Source: Thermoleophilum album (GTDB taxonomy: Bacteria; Actinomycetota; Thermoleophilia; Solirubrobacterales; Thermoleophilaceae). Taken from it: DNA of 64,000 nt. The stretch covers positions 806,001 through 870,000 of the forward strand of contig NZ_CP066171.1 of assembly GCF_028867705.1 (NCBI RefSeq), given 5' to 3'. Below the pieces are notes generated by a model, which saw nothing but the letters and a program-made list of their open reading frames with translations, did no database searches and had not been told where the DNA came from. Positions 53,397 to 61,884 of the stretch are shown here, one piece after another (the stretch's first letter is position 1; every line of letters starts with the position of its first letter). The position numbers and the translations under genes are program-made.

Positions 53397-55025
53397 GTGT
53401 CCGAGCCGATCCTCGTTCGCTTTCGCAGGGTCGTGGCGGGCGCGCTCGCCGAGCTCGAGCGCCGTCGCGCCGAGGTCAACGATCTAAACGTCTTCCCGGT
53501 CCCCGACGGCGACACGGGCGACAACATGAGCTTGACGCTGCGCGCCGTGCTCGCCGAGCTGGACCGCCTCGCTGATGCCGATCTCGACCAGGTCGGTCGC
53601 GAGGAGGTGGTGGCCGCGGTGGCGCGCGCCGCGCTGCTCGGTGCGCGCGGCAACAGCGGCGTGATCCTCTCGCAGATCGTGCGCGGAGCCGCCGAGGAGC
53701 TCGCTTCACGCCGCGGCCAACCGATCGACCCGGCACTGATCTCCGCTGCGCTGGCGCGCGCAGCCGACGCCGCCTACTCATCGGTGCGCGAGCCGGCGGA
53801 AGGGACGATGCTCACCGTCGTGCGGGCGATGGCGACAGCTGTCGCGCACGAGGTCGCACGCATGCCCGCGTCGCGTCTCGATCGCGGGGTCGCGGCGGCC
53901 GAACAGGATCGCCTGCTTGCTGACGTTCTCGAGACCGCGCTCGATGCCGCGCGGCGAGCCGTCGCCGACAGCCCCTCGCAGCTCGCGGTGCTGCGCGAAG
54001 CGGGCGTCGTCGACGCCGGCGCCTACGGTCTGTGCGCGCTGCTGGCTGGTGCTGTCGCGGTGCTGCGCGGCGTGCCCGTCGAGCTCGAGCACCATGCCCC
54101 CTCGTCGCGGCCGGCGATCCACTCGCCGGCGCACACCTCCACCCGCTACCGCTACTGCACCAACTTCGCGGTCAGCGGCCGGGATTTGAACCCCAACCAG
54201 CTGCGTCTGCGACTCGAGCAGCTCGGCGACAGCGTTCTCGTCGTCGGCGACGCGCGCACGGTGCGCGTCCACCTGCACACCAACGACCCCGAGGCAGCGG
54301 TCGCTCTCTGCGGCAAGGAGGGCGAGGTTTCGCGGCTCGACGTAGCGGACATGTGGCAGCAGGTCGAGGAGCGGAGGGTGCGCGTCGAGGGCGCGGTGCG
54401 CCAACGGCCGCGCTGCGGTGTCGTGGCGGTGGCATCGGGTAGCGGTCTCGAACGCCTGCTCGAGGAGCTCGGTGCTGTCGTCGTCGGTGGCGACGGTCCT
54501 GTCCGCGCCCGCGAGCTTTTGGCTGCGATCAACGCCACCGGCGCAGAAACGGTCGTGATCGTTCCCACCGATGAAGCGGCGGCAGGTGCAGCGCGCGACG
54601 CAGCCGAGCTCGCCGAGCGCCCGGTCGTCGCGCTCGACGCTCTCGCGCCCCAGCAGCTCCTCGCCGCGCTCGTCGAGTTCGACGACGCCCGTCCCGCCGA
54701 CGACAACGCGGCTCGCATCCGCGCGCGCGCCGAGGCTGTCGCGCACGGCGGCGTGCGGCCCGTAGCGGTGGGCGACAGCGCCGCGAGCAGCGAGGAAGCG
54801 GTAGCTGTCGTCGGCGACGACGAGGTGGCGCGCGGCCGCCCGCGCGAGGCGCTCGCCGCGCTGGCCGACCAGCTGGCCGCAGGCGCAGAGCTCCTGACCG
54901 TGCTAGTCGGCCGCGACGCGCCGCTCGGCGAAGACGAGCTGCGCGAGTGCCTGCCGAAACACCTCGAGGTCGAGGTTCTGCCCGGCGGCCAGCGCGACTG
55001 GTGGTGGCTGCTCGCAGCCGAATAG
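53397..55025 (+). CDS. DAK-phosphatase/FakA-like kinase (YloV family)
   Basis: A 542-residue protein. The N-terminal DhaL/Dak2 domain (about 1-205) has NVFPVPDGDTGDNMSLTLRA, whose Asp residues bind Mg-ATP, then LLGARGNSGVILSQIVRG, PAEGTMLTVVRAMA and VVDAGAYGLCALLAG. The remainder, about 225-542, is the Dak1-like/DegV-associated region (YCTNFAVSG, VHLHTNDPEAAV). The family includes FakA, the ATP-dependent fatty acid kinase that works with DegV-type FakB; no fakB is in the window. Placement before recG matches B. subtilis yloV. GTG start. Confidence 0.88.
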   Translation: MSEPILVRFRRVVAGALAELERRRAEVNDLNVFPVPDGDTGDNMSLTLRAVLAELDRLADADLDQVGREEVVAAVARAALLGARGNSGVILSQIVRGAAEELASRRGQPIDPALISAALARAADAAYSSVREPAEGTMLTVVRAMATAVAHEVARMPASRLDRGVAAAEQDRLLADVLETALDAARRAVADSPSQLAVLREAGVVDAGAYGLCALLAGAVAVLRGVPVELEHHAPSSRPAIHSPAHTSTRYRYCTNFAVSGRDLNPNQLRLRLEQLGDSVLVVGDARTVRVHLHTNDPEAAVALCGKEGEVSRLDVADMWQQVEERRVRVEGAVRQRPRCGVVAVASGSGLERLLEELGAVVVGGDGPVRARELLAAINATGAETVVIVPTDEAAAGAARDAAELAERPVVALDALAPQQLLAALVEFDDARPADDNAARIRARAEAVAHGGVRPVAVGDSAASSEEAVAVVGDDEVARGRPREALAALADQLAAGAELLTVLVGRDAPLGEDELRECLPKHLEVEVLPGGQRDWWWLLAAE

Positions 55026-55166
55026 CTGAGCGCTGGCGCTGACTGAGCGCTCGCGTTGACACGCGGTTTCGCTGCACCGGCGCCGCCACCTTCCCCGCCG
55101 CGGTCGGTGCGCTCCGCTGCCGGCGCCGCTGCCGCGACGTCTACCCGCGCGTCCACCATTAGCGCT

Positions 55167-57383
55167 GTGCTCGGCCAGCGACCGCACTTCGAATCCCTTC
55201 CGGCGCCCGCGCAGCTGCGCTCGGGGCCGTGGCCCTCGGTGCTCGCGCGCGCGGTTCGTGCACCCGGTTTGCGGCGAGAAGCGCTCGCAGCGCTCGGGAT
55301 CGAGACGGTCCGCGACCTGCTCGAACACCTGCCCCACGCGCACCGCGCGCCCGGAGAAGTGCGCGCGATCGCCTCGCTCGCGGTCGGGGAGCGAGCGGTC
55401 GTGGTGGGGGTGGTCGAGTCCGTCGAGGTTCGCGACGGCCGTCCCCCCGCTTCCCGGTGGGGGGCCGAAGCGCAGAGGCGACGAAGCCCGCGCCGCATCG
55501 AGGCGCGGCTAAGCGACGGCAGCGGCGCCCTCGTCGCTGTGTGGTTCAACCAGCTCTGGTTGCGCGAGCGGCTGCGCCCTGGACAGGTGCTGCGGCTCGA
55601 GGGCGTGATGCGCCGCCGCGGGCACTTCTGGGTGCGGGAGCACGAGTGGCTCGAAGAGAGCGGGGGAGGGGTGTGGCCGGTGGGGGTGCAGGAGACGTCG
55701 GCGGCGACACCCGCCTCGCCGGCGACGTCCGCCCCGGCGGACGGGCGCGACGACGCGCTCGTACCCGTGCACCCGGCCGGCAGCGGCGTCAGCGCCCGCC
55801 GGCTGCGCAAGCTCGTCGAGCGGGCATGCCCGGCGGCGCTCGCCGAGCCCGATCCGCTGCCGCCGCGGCTGCGTGCGCGCGAGCGGCTGCCCGATCGCGC
55901 GGCGGCGCTGGTGTCGGTGCACTTCCCGCGCTCCCCTGACGAGGCCGAGCGCGCCCGCGCCCGGCTCGCTTTCGAGGAGCTTTTGTTGCTGCAGCTAGCG
56001 CTCGGGCGACGCCGGCGGGCGCGCCGCGAGCGCGCGCGGGCGCCGCGCCTGCAGCCGCCGACCGACGCCGTCGAGAACTGGCTGCGCTCGCTCCCGTTCG
56101 CTCCCACCGGCGACCAGCAGCGCGCGATCGCGACGGTCCGTGCCGAACTCGCCAGCGAAGTGCCGATGAACCGCTTGCTGATGGGCGAGGTCGGTTCCGG
56201 CAAAACGCTCGTCGCGGCGGCCGCCCTGCTGCACACCGCGGCCGCGGGCTACCAGGCTGTGCTGATGGCGCCAACAGAGACGCTCGCCGAACAACACCAC
56301 CGAACCCTCGACCGGCTGCTCGGCGGTCACTTGCCGCTGTCGCTGCTCACCGCCAGCATCGGCCGACGCGCGCGCGAGCGTGTGCTGCGCCAGCTTGCCA
56401 CCGGCGAACTCCTGCTCGTCGTCGGCACGCACGCACTGATCGAGCCGACGGTGACGTTTCGCCGGCTCGGGCTCGCGGTGATCGACGAGCAGCACCGCTT
56501 CGGTGTGCGCCAGCGTGCCACCCTGGAAACCAAAGGTCCCGATGGCCGTGTGCCGCACGTCCTGCACATGACCGCGACACCGATCCCGCGCACTTTGGCG
56601 CTCACCGCCTACGGCGATCTCGATGTCACCGTGCTGCGCGAGCTGCCGAGGGGCCGCCAGCCGGTCGAGACGCTCGTGCTGGCTGGCGAGCGCGGGAGAC
56701 GCGAGGCGCTCGCCCGCGTCCGCGCCGAGGTGGCGCGTGGCCACCAAGCGTTCATCGTCTGTCCCCTGGTCGAGGAGTCCGAGGCGCTCGCGGTGCGCGC
56801 AGCGACCGCCGAGTTCGAACGACTCGCCGGCGGCGAGCTGAGCGGGTTGCGTCTCGGACTGGTGCACGGCCAACTTCCCGCCGCCGAGCGCCAACGCACG
56901 ATGGGCGCGTTCGCTCGCGGCGAACTCGACGTGCTGGTGGCGACGAGCGTGATCGAGGTCGGCATCGACGTCCCGAACGCCACGGTGATGGTGGTAGAGG
57001 CGGCCGAGCGCTGGGGGATCGCGCAGCTGCACCAGCTGCGCGGCCGGGTCGGCCGCGGCGCGGCACCAGGGGTCTGCATCCTGCTCGGCGATCCGCAGCG
57101 CCCGCGTCTGCGCGCGCTCGCCGAGCACGCCGACGGCTTCCGGCTCGCCGAGATCGATCTCGTGCTGCGCGGCGCCGGCGATGTGCTTGGCACCCGCCAA
57201 CACGGGCTGCCCGAGCTGCGTTTCGCGCGCCTGCCGGGCGACAGCCACCTGCTCGAGCGTGCGCGGGCGATCGCCGCCGACATGCTCGCTCGCGACCCGG
57301 ACCTCGCCGCGCCCGAACACGTGCTGCTGGCGACAGCGACCGCCGAGCGCTTCGGGACGCTCGACCGACCGATCCCCGCCTAG
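55167..57383 (+). CDS. recG: ATP-dependent DNA helicase RecG
   Basis: Branch-migration helicase of 738 residues acting on stalled forks and Holliday junctions. The N-terminal wedge/OB domain (about 55-165) has DLLEHLPHAHRAPGEVRAI and VAVWFNQLWLRERLRPG. Next comes a Pro/Ala/Ser-rich linker (around 168-205) that is not usual. The helicase core has MGEVGSGKTLVAAAA (about 340), the DEQH box near 440, MTATPIPRTLALTAYGDLD and TSVIEVGIDVPNATVMV, and the C-terminal QLRGRVGRG. GTG 55167 was chosen; the frame stays open up to 55056 (TTG), which would add a low-complexity N terminus. rsmD follows after 14 nt. Confidence 0.94.
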   Translation: MLGQRPHFESLPAPAQLRSGPWPSVLARAVRAPGLRREALAALGIETVRDLLEHLPHAHRAPGEVRAIASLAVGERAVVVGVVESVEVRDGRPPASRWGAEAQRRRSPRRIEARLSDGSGALVAVWFNQLWLRERLRPGQVLRLEGVMRRRGHFWVREHEWLEESGGGVWPVGVQETSAATPASPATSAPADGRDDALVPVHPAGSGVSARRLRKLVERACPAALAEPDPLPPRLRARERLPDRAAALVSVHFPRSPDEAERARARLAFEELLLLQLALGRRRRARRERARAPRLQPPTDAVENWLRSLPFAPTGDQQRAIATVRAELASEVPMNRLLMGEVGSGKTLVAAAALLHTAAAGYQAVLMAPTETLAEQHHRTLDRLLGGHLPLSLLTASIGRRARERVLRQLATGELLLVVGTHALIEPTVTFRRLGLAVIDEQHRFGVRQRATLETKGPDGRVPHVLHMTATPIPRTLALTAYGDLDVTVLRELPRGRQPVETLVLAGERGRREALARVRAEVARGHQAFIVCPLVEESEALAVRAATAEFERLAGGELSGLRLGLVHGQLPAAERQRTMGAFARGELDVLVATSVIEVGIDVPNATVMVVEAAERWGIAQLHQLRGRVGRGAAPGVCILLGDPQRPRLRALAEHADGFRLAEIDLVLRGAGDVLGTRQHGLPELRFARLPGDSHLLERARAIAADMLARDPDLAAPEHVLLATATAERFGTLDRPIPA

Positions 57384-57397
57384 CGCCGCCCTGCGTT

Positions 57398-57991
57398 ATG
57401 GCGCAGCTGCGAGTGATCGCGGGAGAGTTCGGCGGGCGCCGCTTACGCATGCCTGCCGGCGCGGCGCGACCTACACAGGAGCGTGTGCGCGAGGCGCTGT
57501 TCTCGATCCTCGGACCGATCGAAGGAGCGCGCGTGCTCGATCTTTTCGCCGGCAGCGGCGCGCTCGCGATCGAGGCGCTGTCGCGCGGCGCGGCCCGTGC
57601 GGTGCTCGTCGAGCGCGACGCGCGCGCCGCCGCGGCGATCGCCGACAACGTGCGCGAGCTCGGGCTTGGGGCCCGCGCACGCCTCTTTCGGGGCGACGCC
57701 GTCCGCTACCTGGGTTCGTCGCGGGCCGCACGCGACGCACCGTTCGACATCGTGTTCGTCGACCCGCCATATGATTCCGCCGTCCGTATCGCACCACTGC
57801 TTGCGCAGCGGCTGCCGCCGCTGCTCAGCGAGAACGCAGTGATCGTCACCGAATCGCACACCAAGGCACCGCTCTTGCTGCCGTTCACGCTGTTGCGCGA
57901 GCGCCGCTACGGCGAGACGCGGCTCGCGCTCTACAGCGGCACGTCCGGAACCGTCCGCGCGGACGGCGACGCGAGCGAGGAGGACGCCTGA
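57398..57991 (+). CDS. rsmD: 16S rRNA (guanine966-N2)-methyltransferase RsmD
   Basis: A 197-residue Rossmann methyltransferase for G966 in 16S rRNA. LRVIAGEFGGRRLRMP and the RPTQERVREALFSIL segment form the N-terminal RNA-binding part. SAM motif I is VLDLFAGSGALAIEALSRGA (about 46-65) and motif IV is FVDPPYDS near 121, the N-methyltransferase DPPY type. The stop overlaps the coaD start by 1 nt (TGATG), so the pair is coupled, the same arrangement as in many Gram-positives. Confidence 0.93.
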   Translation: MAQLRVIAGEFGGRRLRMPAGAARPTQERVREALFSILGPIEGARVLDLFAGSGALAIEALSRGAARAVLVERDARAAAAIADNVRELGLGARARLFRGDAVRYLGSSRAARDAPFDIVFVDPPYDSAVRIAPLLAQRLPPLLSENAVIVTESHTKAPLLLPFTLLRERRYGETRLALYSGTSGTVRADGDASEEDA

Positions 57992-58491
57992 TGCCGCCGC
58001 GCAACCCAGCGACTGCGATCTGCCCTGGCTCCTACGATCCCGTCACGCTTGGCCATCTCGACATCATCCGGCGCGCCGCGCGCGTCTTCGAACGGGTCGT
58101 GGTCGCCGTCGTGCGTCAGCCGGTTCGCAAACAGAAGACCGTCTTCAGCGCCGAGGAGCGCGTCGACTTCATCCGCGCCGAGGTCGCCGATATCGGCAAC
58201 GTCGAGGTCGAGTCGTTTGATACGTTGCTCGTGGACTTCGCCCGCCGGCACGGCGCCACCGCGATCGTCAAGGGGTTGCGGGCGATCTCGGACTTCGAGT
58301 ACGAGTTCGAAATGAACCAGCTCAACCGCAAGATGGCGCCGGACATCGAGTCGATCTACCTGATGGCGGCGCCCCAGTACAGCTTCTTGAGCTCGAGCGG
58401 GGTCAAGGAGCTGGCGATGTTCGGCGGCGATCTCGCCGGCCTCGTTCCCGAACGCGTGGCGCAGCGCTTGCAGGAGGAGCTGCGCCGCTAG
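57991..58491 (+). CDS. coaD: Phosphopantetheine adenylyltransferase
   Basis: Fourth step of CoA synthesis: adenylates 4'-phosphopantetheine. The 166 residues show the nucleotidyltransferase motif AICPGSYDPVTLGHLDII (TxGH) at the start, QKTVFSAEERVDFI, VKGLRAISDFEYEFEMNQLN, and YSFLSSSGVKELA. Full length, ATG start overlapping the rsmD stop. It is followed after 14 nt by the coiled-coil gene. Confidence 0.96.
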   Translation: MPPRNPATAICPGSYDPVTLGHLDIIRRAARVFERVVVAVVRQPVRKQKTVFSAEERVDFIRAEVADIGNVEVESFDTLLVDFARRHGATAIVKGLRAISDFEYEFEMNQLNRKMAPDIESIYLMAAPQYSFLSSSGVKELAMFGGDLAGLVPERVAQRLQEELRR

Positions 58492-58505
58492 CGAACAGAG
58501 CTGCG

Positions 58506-58967
58506 ATGGACGTCCTCGCGCTGATAAGCAAGCTCGACGACCTGATCCACAACGCCAAGCCTGTGCCCTTCTCCGACCAGGTGCGGGTGGATCGCGAGGC
58601 GATCTTCGAGATCCTCGATCAGATGCGCGCCACCTTCCCCGAGGAGGTCAAGCAGGCGCGCTGGATCGTCAAGGAGCGGCAGGAGATGCTCGCCGAAGCG
58701 AAGCGCGAGGCCGAGCGCATCATCCGCGAGGCGCGCGAAGAGCAGGAGCGCCTGATCTCCGAACAAGAGGTCGTCAAACAGGCGCAACGCCAGGCCGAGG
58801 AGATCATCGAAGAGGCACGGGCGCGCGAGCGCGAGATCCGTCTCGGCGCCGAGGACTACGCCGACGACATCCTCAACACGCTCGAGGTCAACCTCGAGAA
58901 GTTCATCGCCGCCGTGCGGCGCGGCCGCGAGCGTCTGCAAGGGCGCGAAGAGGCCGAGGTCGGGTAG
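58506..58967 (+). CDS. DivIVA-like coiled-coil protein
   Basis: A 153-residue protein with no enzymatic motif. Residues 1-45 (DVLALISKLDDLIHNAKPVP) resemble the N-terminal part of actinobacterial proteins such as Mycobacterium Rv2927c, which also sits next to the DUF177 and rnc genes. Residues 50-125 are a long heptad-repeat helix, very rich in Glu, Arg and Lys. The final 25 residues are basic/acidic and probably unfolded. No membrane segment. Function is unclear; a scaffolding or cell-envelope role like that of DivIVA/Wag31 relatives is only an inference. Confidence 0.75.
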   Translation: MDVLALISKLDDLIHNAKPVPFSDQVRVDREAIFEILDQMRATFPEEVKQARWIVKERQEMLAEAKREAERIIREAREEQERLISEQEVVKQAQRQAEEIIEEARAREREIRLGAEDYADDILNTLEVNLEKFIAAVRRGRERLQGREEAEVG

Positions 58968-59020
58968 CGCCCGTGCGTGAACCGCGCGGCGCCCGAGCGT
59001 CTGCGCGGTAATCTCGTGGC

Positions 59021-59536
59021 GTGCCCCAGCGCACCGACACGCTCGACGTCGGGCGTCTCGGTTTGGCGAGCGGCGAGGGCCGGCGGTTCGAGCTCGCCGT
59101 TCCGATCGAGCCGCTGGTTCTCGGCGGCCACGACTACGTCGTCGGCGGGGGGTGCGTAACGGCCGTGCTCGACGCTTCGCGCACCACGCGCGGCTTCGCC
59201 TTCCGCTTGCGCTACGAGGCGACCGTCGAGGGTCCGTGCATGCGCTGCCTCGAGCTCGCGCGGCGCACCTACGCGATCGACGTGCGCGAGGTCGACCAGC
59301 CACAGGGGGGCGAGGAGCTGCGCTCGCCCTACCTCGTCGAAGACGTTCTCGACCTCGCAGCCTGGGCGCGCGACGCCCTCGCGCTGGCGCTGCCCCATCG
59401 GATCGTGTGTCGTGACGACTGCCGTGGCCTCTGTCCCGAGTGCGGGGTCGACCTGAACCTCGCCGGGCCGGACCACCGCCACGAGCGTCCACCCGACCCG
59501 CGCTGGGCGAAGTTGCGCGAGCTGCGGCTCGGCTGA
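59021..59536 (+). CDS. DUF177/YceD-family protein
   Basis: A 171-residue protein of the YceD family, conserved with rpmF across bacteria and linked in E. coli and plants to 23S rRNA accumulation. VEGPCMRCLELARR and CRDDCRGLCPECGVDLN give four or more cysteines that may bind a metal, the usual actinobacterial form. The long variable region between (about 85-115) is acidic. GTG start, 53 nt after the coiled-coil gene and 29 nt before rpmF; synteny is strong support. Confidence 0.9.
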   Translation: MPQRTDTLDVGRLGLASGEGRRFELAVPIEPLVLGGHDYVVGGGCVTAVLDASRTTRGFAFRLRYEATVEGPCMRCLELARRTYAIDVREVDQPQGGEELRSPYLVEDVLDLAAWARDALALALPHRIVCRDDCRGLCPECGVDLNLAGPDHRHERPPDPRWAKLRELRLG

Positions 59537-59565
59537 ACGGCCGACCGGCTACACTGCCTGCGCTC

Positions 59566-59760
59566 ATGGCCGTTCCCAAGCAGCGCCAGTCCCACTCGCG
59601 CACGCACAAGCGGCGCTCGCAGCACCGCATCACGCCGCCCAACCTCGGCGCCTGCCCGCGCTGCGGCACGTCGAAGCGGCCGCACCGCGTCTGCCCGACG
59701 TGCGGCACCTACGGCGGGCGCGTCGTGGTCGTTCCCTCCGACGAGGCCTCCGACGCGTAG
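59566..59760 (+). CDS. rpmF: Ribosomal protein L32
   Basis: A 64-residue basic large-subunit protein. AVPKQRQSHSRTHKRRSQH is the typical N terminus; CPRCGTSKRPHRVCPTCG supplies the four zinc ligands of the C+ type. The tail is acidic. ATG start. In its usual yceD-rpmF-plsX order; likely cotranscribed with plsX. Confidence 0.96.
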   Translation: MAVPKQRQSHSRTHKRRSQHRITPPNLGACPRCGTSKRPHRVCPTCGTYGGRVVVVPSDEASDA

Positions 59761-59790
59761 CGCCGCCACGGGAACGCCAGCGCTGCCGCG

Positions 59791-60804
59791 ATGATCGCCG
59801 TCGACGCCAACGGTGCCGATCGCGGGCCGCGGGCGGTCGCCGAGGGGGTCGCGCGGAGCGAGGTGGCGTGCGTGGTATTCGGGCCCGCGCGCGAACTCGA
59901 CGCGTGTGCCGGTGCTGCCGAAATCGTCGACGCCCCCGAGTACATCACGGGCGACGAGGAGCCCGCGCTCGCGGTGCGCTCGCGCCCGGCGGCCTCGATC
60001 GTCCAAGCCGCCGACGCTGTCGCGAGCGGTAGAGCGAGCGCGCTCGTGTCGGCTGGTGCCACCGGCGCCGTGCTCGCCGCCGCGCTGCTGCGCATCAAGC
60101 GCCTGCGCGGCGTGCACCGGCCGGCTCTGGCGGTCGTGCTGCCGACGCTCGAGCGGCCGTCGGTGCTGGTCGACGCCGGTGCCAACGCCGACGTGCGGCC
60201 CGAGCACCTCGTCCAGTTCGCCTATCTCGGGGCCTGTTTCGCCCGTGCCTGTCTCGGCGTCGAGCGTCCGCGGGTGGGGTTGCTGTCGGTGGGGGAGGAG
60301 CGCGCCAAGGGCAACGCCGACGTCCTCGAAGCGCACGCTCGCCTCGCCGAGCGTGCCGAGGCGGGCGAGCGCGCGTTCGACTTCCACGGCAACGTCGAGG
60401 GTTTCGACGTCCCGCGCGCGACGGTCGACGTCGTCGTGACCGACGGGTTCACCGGCAACGTCGCGCTGAAGGTGATGGAGAGCACGGCGGCCGAGCTGGG
60501 GCGCGCGATCCGGCGCGAGATCGCGGCCGGGCCGCTGGCGCGGTTCGGCGGGCTGCTCGTGCGCGGTCGCTTGCGGCGGTTGCGCGAGCGGATCGATCCC
60601 GAGCGCATCGGTGGCGCGATCCTGCTCGGCCTGCGCCGGCCCGTGATCGTCGCCCACGGCAGCTTCGGTCCGGCGGGGATCGCCAGCGCCGTGCGGCTCG
60701 CGCAGCGGGCCGTCGACGAGCGGATGGTCGAGCGCACCGCCGACGCGCTGGCGAGCGCCGGAGTGTTGCGGTCCGCCGCGGGTGCTAGCGTCGCCGCGAA
60801 GTGA
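59791..60804 (+). CDS. plsX: Phosphate acyltransferase PlsX
   Basis: Makes acyl-phosphate from acyl-ACP for phospholipid synthesis (with PlsY, not in the window). The 337 residues start with AVDANGADRGPRAVAEGV. SAGATGAVLAAALL, VLVDAGANADVRPEHLVQFA, NVEGFDVPRA and VVTDGFTGNVALKVME are family blocks. The N terminus has AVDANGADRGP where most PlsX have the MDxMGGDxxP motif, so the catalytic-region loop is slightly different. The stop overlaps the acpP start (TGATG). Confidence 0.93.
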   Translation: MIAVDANGADRGPRAVAEGVARSEVACVVFGPARELDACAGAAEIVDAPEYITGDEEPALAVRSRPAASIVQAADAVASGRASALVSAGATGAVLAAALLRIKRLRGVHRPALAVVLPTLERPSVLVDAGANADVRPEHLVQFAYLGACFARACLGVERPRVGLLSVGEERAKGNADVLEAHARLAERAEAGERAFDFHGNVEGFDVPRATVDVVVTDGFTGNVALKVMESTAAELGRAIRREIAAGPLARFGGLLVRGRLRRLRERIDPERIGGAILLGLRRPVIVAHGSFGPAGIASAVRLAQRAVDERMVERTADALASAGVLRSAAGASVAAK

Positions 60805-61058
60805 TGACGCGCGACGAGATCCTCGAGCGGATCCGCGAGCACCTCGCCGAGGAGCTCGAGCTGCCGCTCGAGCGGATCACCGAGGATGCGCGCTTCCGCG
60901 AGGACCTCGATGCCGACTCGCTCGACCTGGTCGCGCTGGTCGTCGAGCTCGAGGACCGCTACGGCATCCGCATCCCCGACGAGGAGGCCGCCAAGATCGA
61001 AACGGTCGGCCAGGCCGCCGACTACGTGGCTCGCCATGCCGCCGCGCTCGGCCGGTGA
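60804..61058 (+). CDS. acpP: Acyl carrier protein
   Basis: An 84-residue acidic four-helix carrier. The 4'-phosphopantetheine attachment Ser is in DADSLDLVALVVELE. It follows the standard ACP pattern with I-T-E-D and an acidic helix II; the C-terminal helix is ETVGQAADYVARH. ATG 60804 (overlapping the plsX stop) or GTG 60801 may be the start. The rnc start lies inside its 3' end. Confidence 0.95.
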   Translation: MTRDEILERIREHLAEELELPLERITEDARFREDLDADSLDLVALVVELEDRYGIRIPDEEAAKIETVGQAADYVARHAAALGR

Positions 61059-61863
61059 CCGAGCCGCCGCGCCGGCTTCGAGCCGCGCCCGGAAAGACGA
61101 TCGGCGCCAGCACGAGACGTCCGAACATCCGCTCGCCGCTCTGCTCGACGAGCTCCCGCGCGACCTCTACCGCCAGGTTTTCACGCACGCCTCCTGGGCG
61201 CCGACGCGCGCCGACTCCTACGAACGCCTTGCTTTTCTCGGCGACGTCGTCCTCAGCCTCGCCGTGTCGACGAATCTGCTGCCGCGATTCGGCGAGTACG
61301 GCGCGGGGCGGCTCACCAAGCTCCGCGCCCAAGCGGTGAGCGGTAGCGCCTGCGCGCGCGTGGCGCGGGCATTCGCAGCCGACGAGCGACTGCGCGCCGA
61401 AGCCCCTGCCGAGCAGCAGCGTGCCGTCGCGGCGCTGATCGAGTCCGAGCGCGTGCTCGCGTCGATCTGCGAAGCGGCGATCGGGGCTTGCTACCTGGCG
61501 TTCGGGCTCGAGCGCACGCGCGCGGCCGTGCTCGCGGCGTTCGCCGAAGAGATCGAGCGTGCGATCGAACAGCCCTTCGACTTCAAGTCGTTGCTTCAGG
61601 AGCGCCTGGCGCGCCGCGCCGAGACCGTCGAGTACCGAATCGAGGAGGAAGAGGGGCCGCCCCACCGGCGGCGCTTCCGTGTCGCCGCCACCGCCGGGGG
61701 GCGCGTGCTCGGGCGCGGCAGCGGGCGAAGCAAGAAGGCGGCCGAGCAGGAAGCCGCACTGGCAGCACTGGAGCAGCTCGAGCGCGAGGAGGAGCTCGCG
61801 GCCTGGGGGCGTGGCGATGACGACCGTCTGGCGGCCTGCGCTCGGGGCGACGACCAGAGCTGA
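61036..61863 (+). CDS. rnc: RNase III-family protein with substituted active-site residues
   Basis: By position (acpP-rnc-smc), length (275) and fold this is RNase III: an endonuclease-fold domain (about 30-165) followed by a double-stranded-RNA-binding domain (about 178-250, LLQERLARRAETVEYRI, and GSGRSKKAAEQEAALAALEQL). Yet the catalytic signature reads YERLAFLGDVV. Relative to the usual ERLEFLGD the second Glu is Ala66, the EGxLT Glu is Ala90, and the DxxE Asp is Ser143. Glu63, Asp70 and Glu146 remain. Three of six conserved acids, including two ligands of the catalytic Mg, are therefore missing (alignment from memory). Start ATG 61036 overlaps acpP by 23 nt; no other start codon precedes the domain. 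Confidence 0.85.
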   Translation: MPPRSAGDRAAAPASSRARKDDRRQHETSEHPLAALLDELPRDLYRQVFTHASWAPTRADSYERLAFLGDVVLSLAVSTNLLPRFGEYGAGRLTKLRAQAVSGSACARVARAFAADERLRAEAPAEQQRAVAALIESERVLASICEAAIGACYLAFGLERTRAAVLAAFAEEIERAIEQPFDFKSLLQERLARRAETVEYRIEEEEGPPHRRRFRVAATAGGRVLGRGSGRSKKAAEQEAALAALEQLEREEELAAWGRGDDDRLAACARGDDQS

Positions 61864-61884
61864 TCTGTCGGGGGCCGACCCGCG

